Virus record (IMG/VR): IMGVR_UViG_3300019880_000007
Coordinates: 1-27,303 of that record
DNA: 27,303 nt
Origin: a virus
Reading direction: 5' to 3' (one strand)
The notes under the pieces were generated by a model. It ran no database searches. It was not told the origin of the DNA and was given only the letters and a program-made list of their open reading frames with translations. Both the position numbers and the translations under genes were made by a program. This document shows, piece by piece, positions 7,380 to 15,698 of this stretch (its first letter is position 1; the number at the start of each line of letters is the position of its first letter).

Positions 7380-8333
7380 CTACGGACCATCACTGCCGAA
7401 GGTTCCCATCCACGACGTAGCGCCGACGCTGAACCGCATAAACGCGAGTTGTTTAATGCTTCGCGTGTCGAAGTCATCGGCGTAATCCTCATCAAGGGCA
7501 CGCCGAGTGAAGAACTTCAACGAATGCGATTCTTTCTCAGCCACCAAGAACCACGCGCTGTCGCTAGTGAGATAATGACCGCTAAAGAAGTCCAGTTCTT
7601 CGCGCAGAAGAGAGTTAATCTCATTCTGCCCAGTATAGGGCTTGTTCGGCGAACCAAGAATTTCACGAGCTATAAAGCGTAGCTCCGGTGGAATGATAAG
7701 ATGCTTCGGCTTGATTGTAATCGGCAAGCCTTGGCTATCTACGAGGCGTTCGAACATGTTCGTGGCAAGCTGCAACGCAGTGAAGCTCAGGTCAACGTCA
7801 ACCGCTGGGCGATTCGGGTAAGTACCCGCCGTCGTGATGATGTTAGAAAGACCTGGACCTACGTTAGTTGCATCTGTACCGCCGAGCAGTGGGTGAACGT
7901 TACTAAAGAGCGCCAGCCCGTCTGTCGTGGTAACCGCGGTCGTGAAACCGAGGTTGAACACGTTCCAAGCATTCTGCTCCTTAGTGAATACCGCGGAGCG
8001 TGCGATAGCCTTCGGCACCTGGTTGATGATCTTGTACTGATCGTCTTCGAATAACTCGAAAGACGTCCGGCAGCCAAGCGCATACGTAAAGTGCAAGTAT
8101 CGCTTCGTACCACCTTGGATAGCATCTTGATACGCGACGCTCTCCCCTTCGGGCTTCTCGGGCATCGGCCCGAGTCCCGAAAATTCCACTTCGTCTTCAT
8201 ACGCCATCGTTGAAGTTTCCTCATGAAAAATCTGAGGATACTCCAAGGCGCGTTGCTGTAGGTCCCGCCAATGCACGAACAAATCGTGCAAGCCCGGGGC
8301 CATTAACTGTGCGAATGCTCCACGTACCATCAT
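7380..8333 (-). CDS. Major capsid protein, HK97-fold, Mu gpT-like
   Basis: A 317-aa protein. Features match the Mu gpT-type major head subunit group: an N-terminal helix, then YPQIFHEETSTMAYEDEVEFSGLGPMPEKPEGE (the strand and E-loop lead-in), and a long helix with FELFEDDQYKIINQ. A central FNLGFTTAVTTTDGLALFSNVHPL precedes a C-terminal LIIPPELRFIAREIL...WFLVAEKESHSLKFF beta region. Two adjacent ATGs (8333, 8330) follow an AGGAGG. It lies after the scaffold-like and capsid-associated genes, as usual. It assembles as hexamers and pentamers of the icosahedral head. Confidence 0.88.
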   Translation of the reverse strand: MMVRGAFAQLMAPGLHDLFVHWRDLQQRALEYPQIFHEETSTMAYEDEVEFSGLGPMPEKPEGESVAYQDAIQGGTKRYLHFTYALGCRTSFELFEDDQYKIINQVPKAIARSAVFTKEQNAWNVFNLGFTTAVTTTDGLALFSNVHPLLGGTDATNVGPGLSNIITTAGTYPNRPAVDVDLSFTALQLATNMFERLVDSQGLPITIKPKHLIIPPELRFIAREILGSPNKPYTGQNEINSLLREELDFFSGHYLTSDSAWFLVAEKESHSLKFFTRRALDEDYADDFDTRSIKQLAFMRFSVGATSWMGTFGSDGP

Positions 8334-8346
8334 GGTCGCTGGCCTC

Positions 8347-8901
8347 CTAAGCCTGCAACTGCTGCGCTAGCGGGATCACAATAAAATACACGCCCCGTTT
8401 CACGGTAGCCTGATCGTTAGGATCGAGTTTGACGACTCGAACCACAACGTCAGTTGTGTCTGTTAGGTCCACGTACCAGTGACCATCGGTGTCAACGGTC
8501 AGGCCGTATTGATTCCCAACAATTGCCGGGATCGCTTCCTGCAAAGGTCCGACTTGACCCTTGAAAACAGTGTCATCATTGGCGACGAAGAAACCTGTTC
8601 GTCCGTCGTTCAATGGCGCGCCCATTGGAATGTTCAAAGCGGCAGGCTCGTTCGGCACACTGCCGTAACTCAAGGTCTTCGGCACTCCTGCAGTAGTCAG
8701 GTTAGAACCTGGCTCCGCAGAAAAGCCGGCGATGCCTAGAGTTTCGGTAGTACCGTCCCAAATCTCCATCGAACCTGTCGCGTCGTCAATCTGCAACGGC
8801 ACGCCTAGGAGAAATGTTTGCGTAGCGTTTTCTATAATGCGACGCATACGCGGTTGGTTGCCGGACACAGTCTGCACAGGTGCGATTAGAGCAGTTGCCA
8901 C
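8347..8901 (-). CDS. Capsid-associated protein, decoration-type candidate
   Basis: A 184-aa, mostly beta protein directly upstream of the capsid gene (13-base gap). The segment IENATQTFLLGVPLQIDDATGSMEIWDGTTETLGIAGFSAEPG resembles head-decoration proteins, in which a short beta-barrel reports on a variable value. The C-terminal VDLTDTTDVVVRVVKLDPND segment is also found in capsid cement-like proteins. The start is GTG at 8901 with AGGAGG seven bases upstream. A head decoration or stabilisation role is inferred from fold texture and position. Confidence 0.6.
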   Translation of the reverse strand: MATALIAPVQTVSGNQPRMRRIIENATQTFLLGVPLQIDDATGSMEIWDGTTETLGIAGFSAEPGSNLTTAGVPKTLSYGSVPNEPAALNIPMGAPLNDGRTGFFVANDDTVFKGQVGPLQEAIPAIVGNQYGLTVDTDGHWYVDLTDTTDVVVRVVKLDPNDQATVKRGVYFIVIPLAQQLQA

Positions 8902-8966
8902 GCGTGTGCCTCCTGTCGTACTAGCTCGCTTCGCGTATAACTAATCCGTGAAGCGTAGCTGCCGTG

Positions 8967-9533
8967 TTACAATACCGGGGGTTCGTACAACTTTACTTTA
9001 GCCTTGTTAGCTGCCGTTCCCGGTACCTCGTTGAGTGCCTGGTTCAATTGCTCACGACCCTGTTGCATGGCGAAGCCCTTGTGTAAACGCTTGTGAGCTT
9101 TCTGTTGATTATGCTTAAGAGCACCGATGTAGCTTGTTCTGTCAATTATCGTCAGGATCAAATCCCCATTGATAATCGCGTTGTCCTTCTTAAAATGACT
9201 CGGAATTTCACCTTTCACATCGCTGTATGTAGCGACGCGAAAGCCACTGGCTTTCATCTTCTCGAAACGACTACCGCCTCCAGCGATGTGGTTAACCCAA
9301 CGGAAACAGTAGTTTGGATTCTTCGGCTTGAGGTTCGTGAAGTCAGGATCAACCAAAGGCTTCGCGACAATCTGATCGTCTGACAACGTCGCTGCTTGTT
9401 CACTAGGCGACTGCGTCGTTGAATTCGGAGTCGACGGTGGTAGGTTCGCCGATGTCATAGTCGGCTGCTTCGCGGGCGCGGCCTGTGACGGTTGCACAAC
9501 TGGTGCTTTCGTTGTTTCGACAGAGTCGCTCAT
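8967..9533 (-). CDS. Capsid-region protein with disordered Pro/Gln/Thr-rich N-terminus
   Basis: A 188-aa protein. Residues 1-60 are low-complexity (Pro, Ala, Gln, Thr, Ser). The rest is compact and basic: NPNYCFRWVNHIAGGGSRFEKMKASGFRVAT with a C-terminal amphipathic helix region (HKRLHKGFAMQQGREQLNQAL). The start ATG overlaps the stop of the scaffold-like gene (ATGA). Similar genes between scaffold and capsid genes are common in podovirus-like phages but functionally undefined. It may be a head-assembly cofactor. Confidence 0.6.
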   Translation of the reverse strand: MSDSVETTKAPVVQPSQAAPAKQPTMTSANLPPSTPNSTTQSPSEQAATLSDDQIVAKPLVDPDFTNLKPKNPNYCFRWVNHIAGGGSRFEKMKASGFRVATYSDVKGEIPSHFKKDNAIINGDLILTIIDRTSYIGALKHNQQKAHKRLHKGFAMQQGREQLNQALNEVPGTAANKAKVKLYEPPVL

Positions 9534-10252
9534 ATGTTCTCCGGTGCGCCTACCACCATCTCCTTCTTACGTTTAAGATAATTCTCTGGCGTAACTCCCA
9601 TTTTCTCCGCGATCTTAATCTGTTGTGGTGTTAGCGTATCTTCGTTCTTAACATCCTGTGAAACAGCTCGCTGCGCGGATTCAACGAAGAATTCGCCCTT
9701 TTTATCAATGTTTGCTGTGACGATTTCATCCGTGTGCCGACCCTTAACGTTGTAGAACAAATGAGTCCACGTTTGAGGTGATGCAAGTTGCTGTGGTGAA
9801 CACGTCTTCGCCAGAGCCATGATTTCATCGTCGAAGCGGTCGAACAATTGACCGTCGATGTTATTCTTCTGCGTACGCTGTCGCATCGCGGCGCTCTCGC
9901 GAGCCTGCTGCTTCGCAATAGACGCGGAAGTACTGAGTAGCAAGCCCACAATGGGCGCAGCCCGTTCCGCGAATGCCCTGTCAGGATCAGTCAAGAAATT
10001 CGCCGCTTCGCCGTTACCCCCGTCGCCTTCGGCCCTTTTCGGCGTAGCCATTCCATCAAGACGAGTGCTCATTTCTTGAAGCGTGTTTCCAAAAGATTCG
10101 AACTTACTGTTCACTTCAGCATTCTGCGTTCGTAACGTAGCATTTTCGGCCTTCAACGCCTCTGCGTCAGCAAGCATCTGCGTTATCTCTTCCTGCGTCT
10201 TACCCTTTAACGACTCTGGTAAGTCTGCTTCATCTTTCTTAAACCACGGCAT
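9530..10252 (-). CDS. Scaffolding-like coiled-coil protein
   Basis: A 240-aa protein. Residues 10-65 form a predicted coiled coil (KGKTQEEITQMLADAEALKA, then ENATLRTQNAEVN). A flexible Gly/Asn linker and a helical C-terminal half follow, ending in a basic ENYLKRKKEMVV segment. An acidic coiled coil, a helical body, a basic C-terminus and a position before the capsid gene are the usual marks of a head scaffold. No protease domain is visible. The ATG at 10252 lies inside the end of the 94-aa gene. Confidence 0.7.
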   Translation of the reverse strand: MPWFKKDEADLPESLKGKTQEEITQMLADAEALKAENATLRTQNAEVNSKFESFGNTLQEMSTRLDGMATPKRAEGDGGNGEAANFLTDPDRAFAERAAPIVGLLLSTSASIAKQQARESAAMRQRTQKNNIDGQLFDRFDDEIMALAKTCSPQQLASPQTWTHLFYNVKGRHTDEIVTANIDKKGEFFVESAQRAVSQDVKNEDTLTPQQIKIAEKMGVTPENYLKRKKEMVVGAPENI

Positions 10253-10523
10253 GTTTTACCTCTTTCTCATTGAGTTGCGTTACGCCAGATTGCTGCTTAC
10301 GCTTTAGAAAGTCACGAAGCTCTTTCTTCATCGTAAGTAACAAGTCCAAAATCTCAAGCTTCCCCTGCGCTTGGTACATCTTCTGCGGCTCCGACTCCTG
10401 GCGCAGCGACTTCGCCGCTCGGTCCTGAATTTCCTGAAGGAAAAGGAAGTACTCCGGTGGGGCCGCCTCCAGCCACGCTAGGAGGCGTCCCGAATTGGGG
10501 CCGTACAGCTTGTCCATTGCCAT
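10239..10523 (-). CDS. 94-aa helical protein overlapping the portal 3' end
   Basis: The ATG at 10523 has AGGA upstream, and the first 170 nt are shared, in another frame, with the portal C-terminal tail. The product (MAMDKLYGPNSGRLLAWLEA start) is helical and charged, with EILDLLLTMKKELRDFLKRK in the C-terminal half. The stop overlaps the start of the scaffold-like gene. Both frames are open and both starts are credible, so this is a genuine overlapping-gene arrangement rather than a shadow. Function unknown; probably head assembly. Confidence 0.65.
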   Translation of the reverse strand: MAMDKLYGPNSGRLLAWLEAAPPEYFLFLQEIQDRAAKSLRQESEPQKMYQAQGKLEILDLLLTMKKELRDFLKRKQQSGVTQLNEKEVKHAVV

Positions 10524-12294
10524 TTTGTCCTACTTTCGGCACTAAAGCGTCAGCGTCGTCTCTGTCGAAATTACGAAGTATTGACTTCATCAGCTTATCG
10601 CTTGCGCCGATGACTTGTACAAGGTAATCCTTGACCGGAGGTGGTGTTGTTGACACCGTCACAGCCTGAATTAGCTGCGCTATCATACTGTAGTGCCGAC
10701 TCATTACCTGTACTAGAAGCATATCGTTCTGCTTCTCAATCTCTTTGTTAACACTAGCGGTAGCTGAAGTCACAGCGAGGCCGAGCTTACCACTCTTAAC
10801 AAGCTCTGCTGCTTTCATTATGTCTTCAGCTTGATTTCCAAAGAACGCAAGCTTGCGTTCATCTAGTCCAAAATAGGCATATTGACGAGATAGAATCCGT
10901 CCAATTCGCAAGTGGGAGTAACGCATATCCGCAATGTTGAGGTCAGTTCTACGGTTACCCTCTTGCAGCAAACTCATAGTACCAGCGGCACTGTAAACAC
11001 CGCGCTTACCCTGCGTAGCAGCACCGAAGCCCTGCATCGGCGGGCTAACACCCGTACGGCGTTCAGCAAGCTCAAGCGTAAGCTGTTCTTCTGCAATCGT
11101 GATTTCACTGACTTCTCCGTGCATTAGAGGTTCAATTTCATCTTTTTCCGCAGGAAGCATCGCACTTGGATAAATCTCATAACCTTCGTTCAGCTTGCTC
11201 AACGGCGAGACGCGCCATACGCGCGTATTCGCGACCGTCATGTTATCTCGCCGTTGGTTATGAATCGTCGAGACTTCTTCTTGAAGATCACCGATTATTT
11301 CGCAGAAGCCGTATCCGTAAACGCTATCGTCACGGTAGAGAAGACGTCCAGTGACAAACGGCTGGTCCGGGTAGAAGTCGTAGATTGCGCGCAGTATTGT
11401 GTTACTTGCTTGATGATACCATACGATGACGCGAGGTGCTTTCTTCTGATTCGGCGCACGCCACGCGAACCAGCATTCATAAATATCCCATTCTGCGAAG
11501 TCAAGTGACGTTGTGTGCAAACCGGCGTCCGCGAGGCGTTGGCTTATAACAGGTCCAGGCTGTGTCCTGTCTGGTGTATTAATAATTTTATCAACCTGAG
11601 CAGGCTCGTAAACGCCACGATAGCGTCGTTCCATCAACTGATGCTTCTTGAGACGAACGCGGTGAATCTTAATATCTGCATCTTCAGGCCGCGCAATGTC
11701 TGGTGGAATAAAGAAATCTTCGAACGCAATCTTCTGCGGGCGCGGCCCGCTGTAGACGTTCATAGAAACTACATCGCCTCCACTACTACCGTCGCCAGAT
11801 GGTACCCACATATCAAGAAAACGATCTTCGTTACAAACCTTGATAGTCGCCGTCCCGTAGCGACAAATTTCACCAAACCATTCCTCTTCCACTCTGTAAA
11901 GATCAAGCTCGTCTGGCTCGACTGAGTTGTAAATTAGGAATTCTTCCCAGGCTTCCTTAATGTTATCAATCTGCTCCATCGCAACGGCGTCGTAGCGACC
12001 ATACAGCTTAACAGGGAACACCGGACGAACCTTCCAAATCGCAGCCATGATACGAGCTTGCATTGTATCACTGTGGATGCCGATTAGCGGCACGACTAGA
12101 TTACTTGCGTTCTGAAATGGGAAATTACGACTGCGTTCGAGCGGCCGACCCTCATACATACGTCGCCAAGCTGGAAGCTTCGTTTCATGTAATTCTCGAA
12201 GCGAATCGCGCGTAGCCGTAACGCGGGTATACAAATACTGCGCAAGCGCGCTGCGTGAGCTAGTTGTTAACGGAATCGGTGTTGGCTCTAGCAA
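10354..12294 (-). CDS. Portal protein
   Basis: A 646-aa protein with a typical portal sequence. It has an N-terminal helix with LPAWRRMYEGRPLERSRNFPFQNASNLVVPLI (the RxFPxxNASNL entry of many podovirus-type portals). A long wing/stem region contains GTATIKVCNEDR, DFFIPPDIARPEDADIKIHRVRLKK and GFGAATQGKRGVYSA (the crown loop). A disordered Gly/Pro-rich C-terminus (PTGVLPFPSGNSGPSGE) follows. The start is TTG at 12294, supported by AGGAG seven bases upstream. It forms the dodecameric DNA gate on which the terminase docks. The C-terminal low-complexity tail coincides with the overlapping 94-aa gene. Confidence 0.85.
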   Translation of the reverse strand: MLEPTPIPLTTSSRSALAQYLYTRVTATRDSLRELHETKLPAWRRMYEGRPLERSRNFPFQNASNLVVPLIGIHSDTMQARIMAAIWKVRPVFPVKLYGRYDAVAMEQIDNIKEAWEEFLIYNSVEPDELDLYRVEEEWFGEICRYGTATIKVCNEDRFLDMWVPSGDGSSGGDVVSMNVYSGPRPQKIAFEDFFIPPDIARPEDADIKIHRVRLKKHQLMERRYRGVYEPAQVDKIINTPDRTQPGPVISQRLADAGLHTTSLDFAEWDIYECWFAWRAPNQKKAPRVIVWYHQASNTILRAIYDFYPDQPFVTGRLLYRDDSVYGYGFCEIIGDLQEEVSTIHNQRRDNMTVANTRVWRVSPLSKLNEGYEIYPSAMLPAEKDEIEPLMHGEVSEITIAEEQLTLELAERRTGVSPPMQGFGAATQGKRGVYSAAGTMSLLQEGNRRTDLNIADMRYSHLRIGRILSRQYAYFGLDERKLAFFGNQAEDIMKAAELVKSGKLGLAVTSATASVNKEIEKQNDMLLVQVMSRHYSMIAQLIQAVTVSTTPPPVKDYLVQVIGASDKLMKSILRNFDRDDADALVPKVGQNGNGQAVRPQFGTPPSVAGGGPTGVLPFPSGNSGPSGEVAAPGVGAAEDVPSAGEA

Positions 12295-12454
12295 TTCGCT
12301 GCTCCTGTAGAATTCGACGAAGTCTTACAATACTCACTTTGTAACGTTCGTGCAGCGCAGTAAGAGATAGATTATACATCGTCGACAATCGATAAATCCT
12401 ATCCTTATCAGCTTCGCTCAGAATTCTGTGACAACGAGCTTCGCTGCTTCGCAT
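12260..12454 (-). CDS. Small helix-turn-helix-like protein
   Basis: A 64-aa protein. Residues 12-50 (LSEADKDRIYRLSTMYNLSL, then TALHERYKVSIVRLRRILQE) read as a helix-turn-helix: helix, L-T-x-L-x-x-x-Y-x-V-S turn, basic recognition helix. The S-E-A-R N-terminus is encoded by back-to-back GCGAAGC words. The 3' end overlaps the portal start by 35 nt. It may be a DNA-binding regulator or a packaging accessory. The weak Shine-Dalgarno lowers certainty on the start. Confidence 0.55.
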   Translation of the reverse strand: MRSSEARCHRILSEADKDRIYRLSTMYNLSLTALHERYKVSIVRLRRILQEQRIARANTDSVNN

Positions 12455-12461
12455 GTTCGCT

Positions 12462-12845
12462 TCAAGAGTTCACTAGCTTCGCGACTTCGTCTTCGTGAAG
12501 CGAATTCAATATGTCAGCCCAGCCGCTAGCCACTTTTTCGACACCTTGTCGGTACAAAGTCGGATTCCCGATCTTTTTACCTGCGATAGCCGCGGAGCTA
12601 AGAATTGCTTCACTGAAAGCAGGAATTGCCATTCTCAACTTATCAGCCCCATCCAACGGAGACGTGAGCGCTGCTGAGCCGAGTTCGACTTGCATAATGA
12701 TTTCGTTGAACTTCGTTGAAACGTCGAGAATCCGACCAACTATAGCGCCCGAGCTTGGAACAACTGAAGAAAACACTGGTCCGAAAATGCCAACGACTTG
12801 TCCGACCTTTAATGCAACTTGAGCAAGCTTAGATAAGAATTTCAT
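12462..12845 (-). CDS. Amphipathic helical protein of unknown function
   Basis: A 127-aa protein. The first ~40 residues are hydrophobic and Gly-rich (FLSKLAQVALKVGQVVGIFG), and the rest is helical with Ala-rich amphipathic segments (SEAILSSAAIAGKKIGNP). I recognise this pattern from phage late-region hypothetical proteins but not a function. It lies next to two membrane proteins and could belong to the lysis group or to ejection. The start overlaps the stop of the upstream gene by four bases. Confidence 0.55.
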   Translation of the reverse strand: MKFLSKLAQVALKVGQVVGIFGPVFSSVVPSSGAIVGRILDVSTKFNEIIMQVELGSAALTSPLDGADKLRMAIPAFSEAILSSAAIAGKKIGNPTLYRQGVEKVASGWADILNSLHEDEVAKLVNS

Positions 12846-13114
12846 TGTGAACTCCTTAGAATTAGTCCGACGATCGCGGCCACAGTGCCCATTGCGAGCA
12901 ACATTACGCTAACAATTGCAATAACTTCCCCGCGTGACACGAACAACGATCGTTGATCGTTCAATGCTTGTCTCCACTCATTACTTGTACTCTTGTACTG
13001 CGATAAAGCATCTGCTGTGATATTCGCAGCTTTATCCGCGCCATTCTGGCGTTCTTCAACGCGGGCCATTCGTTCACGAAGTTCAACGAGCTGTTGGTTC
13101 TCGCAATCATCCAC
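12842..13114 (-). CDS. C-terminal membrane-anchored coiled-coil protein (XhlA/holin-accessory-like)
   Basis: I place the start at GTG 13114, one base after the upstream stop, with GAGGGA just before it; a longer reading to 13156 lacks such support. The 90-aa product has a charged helix (ELRERMARVEERQNGADKAA) and one C-terminal membrane segment at about residues 64-86 (VIAIVSVMLLAMGTVAAIVG), then a short polar tail. The ExxxRMARVEERQ start plus a C-terminal anchor resembles hemolysin XhlA-like or holin-accessory proteins. A lysis role fits the neighbouring two-segment membrane protein but is inferred. Confidence 0.6.
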   Translation of the reverse strand: MDDCENQQLVELRERMARVEERQNGADKAANITADALSQYKSTSNEWRQALNDQRSLFVSRGEVIAIVSVMLLAMGTVAAIVGLILRSSQ

Positions 13115-13115
13115 G

Positions 13116-13400
13116 TCATCCCTCGGAAGGTGGTTTAGGTACGATCGGTACACCAAGTTGGCCGTAAATCTTTACAGAAAGCTGCCGCCAGTTCAACGCG
13201 CCCCAGTAGGCGATGAGCATGAGAAGAACGTTGTACGGTTTTTGAAAGGTTGGATAATCGTTGAAAATTTCCCTTGGAGGCATAACTGCGTTGACTAGTG
13301 TCCAGAACAAACACCAATAAGCTACGTACTGCAAAGCAGTCATCAACGTGAGATCACTCAAACCGAAGGTTTCAGGAAAGCCTACAAGTAGAATGGTCAT
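13116..13400 (-). CDS. Two-segment membrane protein, holin candidate
   Basis: The start at ATG 13400 has AAAGGA upstream and overlaps the stop of the 45-aa gene. The 94-aa product carries two hydrophobic segments at about residues 17-40 (LTLMTALQYVAYWCLFWTLV) and 56-70 (YNVLLMLIAYWGAL), with a polar C-terminus. Size and topology match class II holins, which open the inner membrane for an endolysin. The endolysin is 7 kb away, so a lysis role is inferred from topology alone; a virion membrane protein is the alternative. Confidence 0.6.
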   Translation of the reverse strand: MTILLVGFPETFGLSDLTLMTALQYVAYWCLFWTLVNAVMPPREIFNDYPTFQKPYNVLLMLIAYWGALNWRQLSVKIYGQLGVPIVPKPPSEG

Positions 13401-13534
13401 TTCTTTCCTTTCTTCTTGTGTTCGAACTGAAGTCCCGTAGATGCTACGCAAACGGCATACGCGTTGACTTTCTTCTTACGGTGAGCAGAAGCTTCTTTCA
13501 CGTGTTTCAAGCAACGCATTAGCTTCGCTGGCAT
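13397..13534 (-). CDS. 45-aa basic protein of a widespread phage type
   Basis: The ATG at 13534 opens MPAKLMRCLKHVKEASAHRK and the product ends FEHKKKGKK. The stop overlaps the next start (ATGA). The pattern of a short N-terminus, C-x-x-(H/K)VK, then a VNAYAVC phrase and a Lys-rich tail is one I recognise from many phage genomes (VxNPYAVC type). There it is a conserved small protein of unknown role, usually near terminase or portal genes. It is strongly basic, consistent with nucleic-acid binding. Confidence 0.7.
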   Translation of the reverse strand: MPAKLMRCLKHVKEASAHRKKKVNAYAVCVASTGLQFEHKKKGKK

Positions 13535-13536
13535 TG

Positions 13537-13833
13537 TTATTTACCGTACTTCGTGTTCACACGTCTCCGACGCATGGTTCGATATTCGTTAACACTACTA
13601 ACAGCACGATGTTCTCCCTGACTCTCATTAGGATGACGCATAGCTGGTCCATGTTCTCGTTCGTAAGAACGCTCAACAGCACGAGAAAACTCATCATCAG
13701 AAGCGCCCATTGTGTGCAAGCGACCAGTACCTTTAGGATACGAAGCAATCGTTGCTCGATCTTTTTCTGTTTGTGGCATACGTTCATTCAACTTCTTTAG
13801 AGCATCTGACATATACTTTTTGTTATTTGGCAT
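13537..13833 (-). CDS. Hydrophilic 98-aa protein downstream of the large terminase
   Basis: The ATG at 13833 overlaps the terminase stop (TGATG). The protein is highly charged, with no hydrophobic core: KKLNERMPQTEKDRATIASY then a His/Arg/Glu-rich stretch, ending in RRRRVNTKYGK. It is likely disordered or nucleic-acid-associated. Position directly after the packaging motor suggests packaging or head function. No family recognised. Confidence 0.6.
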   Translation of the reverse strand: MPNNKKYMSDALKKLNERMPQTEKDRATIASYPKGTGRLHTMGASDDEFSRAVERSYEREHGPAMRHPNESQGEHRAVSSVNEYRTMRRRRVNTKYGK

Positions 13834-15518
13834 CAGTGTACCCTCAAGACTCTAGAATAAGGAGCGTTAACTTTCTGAGCACGCTCTTGATTGCGTTGCA
13901 AGAAAACCAAGCTTTGCGCATGGCTAACGCTACTGCGAAGCATTTGCGGAACGTACGCTAGCGCATCTAACTGATCTACGAATTTGCCCTTCGGGAACGT
14001 TTCCATCTCTTGTATGAAATCTTGATGCTTTCGCTGAACGAAGAACTGCCCGCCTTCAAAGAGCGGAGCTAGAATGTTCCTAATGCGCCATTCCTTCTTT
14101 CTGGACATCGTCCCATCGGGAGCTTCAACTTCCCCGTTAAGATCAATAATCTGTAATCGCAAGCCGCTAGCTCGGTTCTTTTCTTCGAGATGGAATTTAA
14201 GGTACTTCTGAGCAGCGACAGTTTCAAGTCCAAACTTGCGAAGCTTCCAGCGGCCCGCGACTTCGTATATCTTGTCAACGAAGGCTCGGTACGAGACGCC
14301 CTGCGCCCAGGTTTCGAGCAGGTAGTAGTCATTCTCACTCTTCCCCACGACCACAATGGCATGTCTACATCGCCCCGAACCGGCATTCCCGCTATGATTT
14401 GGGTCAACCGCCATTGCGATAGAGAGGTGACCGACTGGAAGGTTCTTCCGAATAATTCCATCTTTCGGTTCATGGTTCACCTGAAGCCGTCCTGTGGACA
14501 CTTCGCGTTCGAAGACGAAGTAGTTAAGATCACTAGACTTAAAATCGGCATCTTCAGGTGACACAGGATTATTTAGAAACTGACAACTAAAATGATAATT
14601 TCCCAGTCGTTTCTTCCAGCGCATTAGTTTTTCGAACGTGAATTCTTCTGGAAAAATTGGCTGATCCTGCGGGTGCTCACTACAGCAACCGCCGAGAGCG
14701 CTGTGGCTGTGAATAGTAAACCATTCTTCATGTTCACGAATATGCGAGTTAAGATCGTGAAAACCCCAGCGGTTGCCAACAATAAGTTCACTGTTATCGT
14801 GCAACGCATCCTGCGTGTCGAAAGCACCAATTAGCAACTTATGATACTCGACGGTCGCATCCATTATCGTTTGCGATTCGATGGCCTTACGGCCGACGAT
14901 GTCATCTTGAATAATCGCGTCGTAGTGACGTGATTGCAGCGCACCGCCTACGCCGATGAAATCGAACGTGCCTTCGCCGTGAGCACCATCTCCGAAGGGC
15001 TTTCGATTCACTGTAAGCGAAAAAGATGTCCAGGACTCATCTGTTGTAGGCAAGATGTCGGAGAAAACGCCACGAAAAAGTGCATTAGATTCGAAGTGGT
15101 ATCGTATTCGTTTTCCAAGCTTGCTGGCATTTGTAATATTTTCTGACACAAGAAGTGTTCGCCACAGAGGGTCATGTATACTTCGTAGATGGCGGATGTA
15201 TTCATCAGGGTATCCGAGTTTAAGGAATTCATCTTCCTCCTTCGCCATGAACGGCAGCGCCCACCACATAGGTAGGCTTTCGCTGCATATCGTTGACTTG
15301 AAATGATCGCGAGGTAGTTCATAGAGGTCTTTGAGGTACTTACGTTCGAGTGACAGCGCCAAAGGCAGGTGTAGAAACTCTGTTAAGCGCTGCTTCCGCA
15401 GTGTCACTTTAGTGAAGTAGAAAAGGGAACCTAACGAGTTCAAGCGAATGCGACGCAGTTTCTCATCTGCGGAGCATCCGGCTAGAGGCAGCCAGTTGTA
15501 GACGACTGGTTGGTTCAT
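13833..15518 (-). CDS. Terminase large subunit
   Basis: A 561-aa DNA-packaging motor. The N-terminal ATPase has a divergent Walker A (PRDHFKST, residues 69-76) and Walker B HYDAIIQDDIV (198-208, acidic pair 205-206). The C-terminal RNase H-like nuclease has the expected acidic residues D372 (AMAVDPNHSG), E432 (FGLETVAA) and D518 (DQLDALAYV). These let it translocate DNA into the prohead through the portal and cut the concatemer. Length and order match the family. The small subunit lies upstream, separated by a 180-bp structured gap. Confidence 0.92.
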   Translation of the reverse strand: MNQPVVYNWLPLAGCSADEKLRRIRLNSLGSLFYFTKVTLRKQRLTEFLHLPLALSLERKYLKDLYELPRDHFKSTICSESLPMWWALPFMAKEEDEFLKLGYPDEYIRHLRSIHDPLWRTLLVSENITNASKLGKRIRYHFESNALFRGVFSDILPTTDESWTSFSLTVNRKPFGDGAHGEGTFDFIGVGGALQSRHYDAIIQDDIVGRKAIESQTIMDATVEYHKLLIGAFDTQDALHDNSELIVGNRWGFHDLNSHIREHEEWFTIHSHSALGGCCSEHPQDQPIFPEEFTFEKLMRWKKRLGNYHFSCQFLNNPVSPEDADFKSSDLNYFVFEREVSTGRLQVNHEPKDGIIRKNLPVGHLSIAMAVDPNHSGNAGSGRCRHAIVVVGKSENDYYLLETWAQGVSYRAFVDKIYEVAGRWKLRKFGLETVAAQKYLKFHLEEKNRASGLRLQIIDLNGEVEAPDGTMSRKKEWRIRNILAPLFEGGQFFVQRKHQDFIQEMETFPKGKFVDQLDALAYVPQMLRSSVSHAQSLVFLQRNQERAQKVNAPYSRVLRVH

Positions 15519-15698
15519 ATTATCTTTTCACTTTGTCCGCCCGCTCAGGCGCTTGCGCGCCTTCGCAAACGGGCGGAGACCGGGGCATTATGCGCTCCAA
15601 GCACCTAGGGCCGCCGTGCTTGTATGCGCTCCTGTCGTGAGCCCCGGTCAAGAGCACGTCGCAGGATTTCGCGGCCAACGACCCTAGGTGCGACTTGG
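15519..15698. other. Structured gap between terminase subunit genes, pac/cos candidate
   Basis: This 180-bp gap carries several perfect inverted repeats. TCCGCCCG (15536-15543) pairs with CGGGCGGA (15570-15577), enclosing AGGCGC-TTGC-GCGCCT (15547-15562). GACCGGGGC (15578-15586) pairs with GCCCCGGTC (15641-15649). GCACCTAGGG (15601-15610) pairs with CCCTAGGTGC (15682-15691). The last two pairs interleave, so both can form together only as a pseudoknot. TATGCGCTCC also occurs twice (near 15590 and 15623). Only a 22-codon ORF runs through it. The place is right for a terminase recognition or cleavage site, or for an mRNA structure tuning the large subunit. Confidence 0.5.

Noticed and set aside
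12842-13156. Longer start (GTG 13156) for the coiled-coil membrane protein
   Set aside because: It overlaps the upstream gene by 41 nt without a ribosome site; GTG 13114 directly follows the stop and has GAGGGA.
15530-15595. 22-codon minus-strand ORF between the terminase genes
   Set aside because: Too short, no ribosome site, and explained by the inverted repeats.
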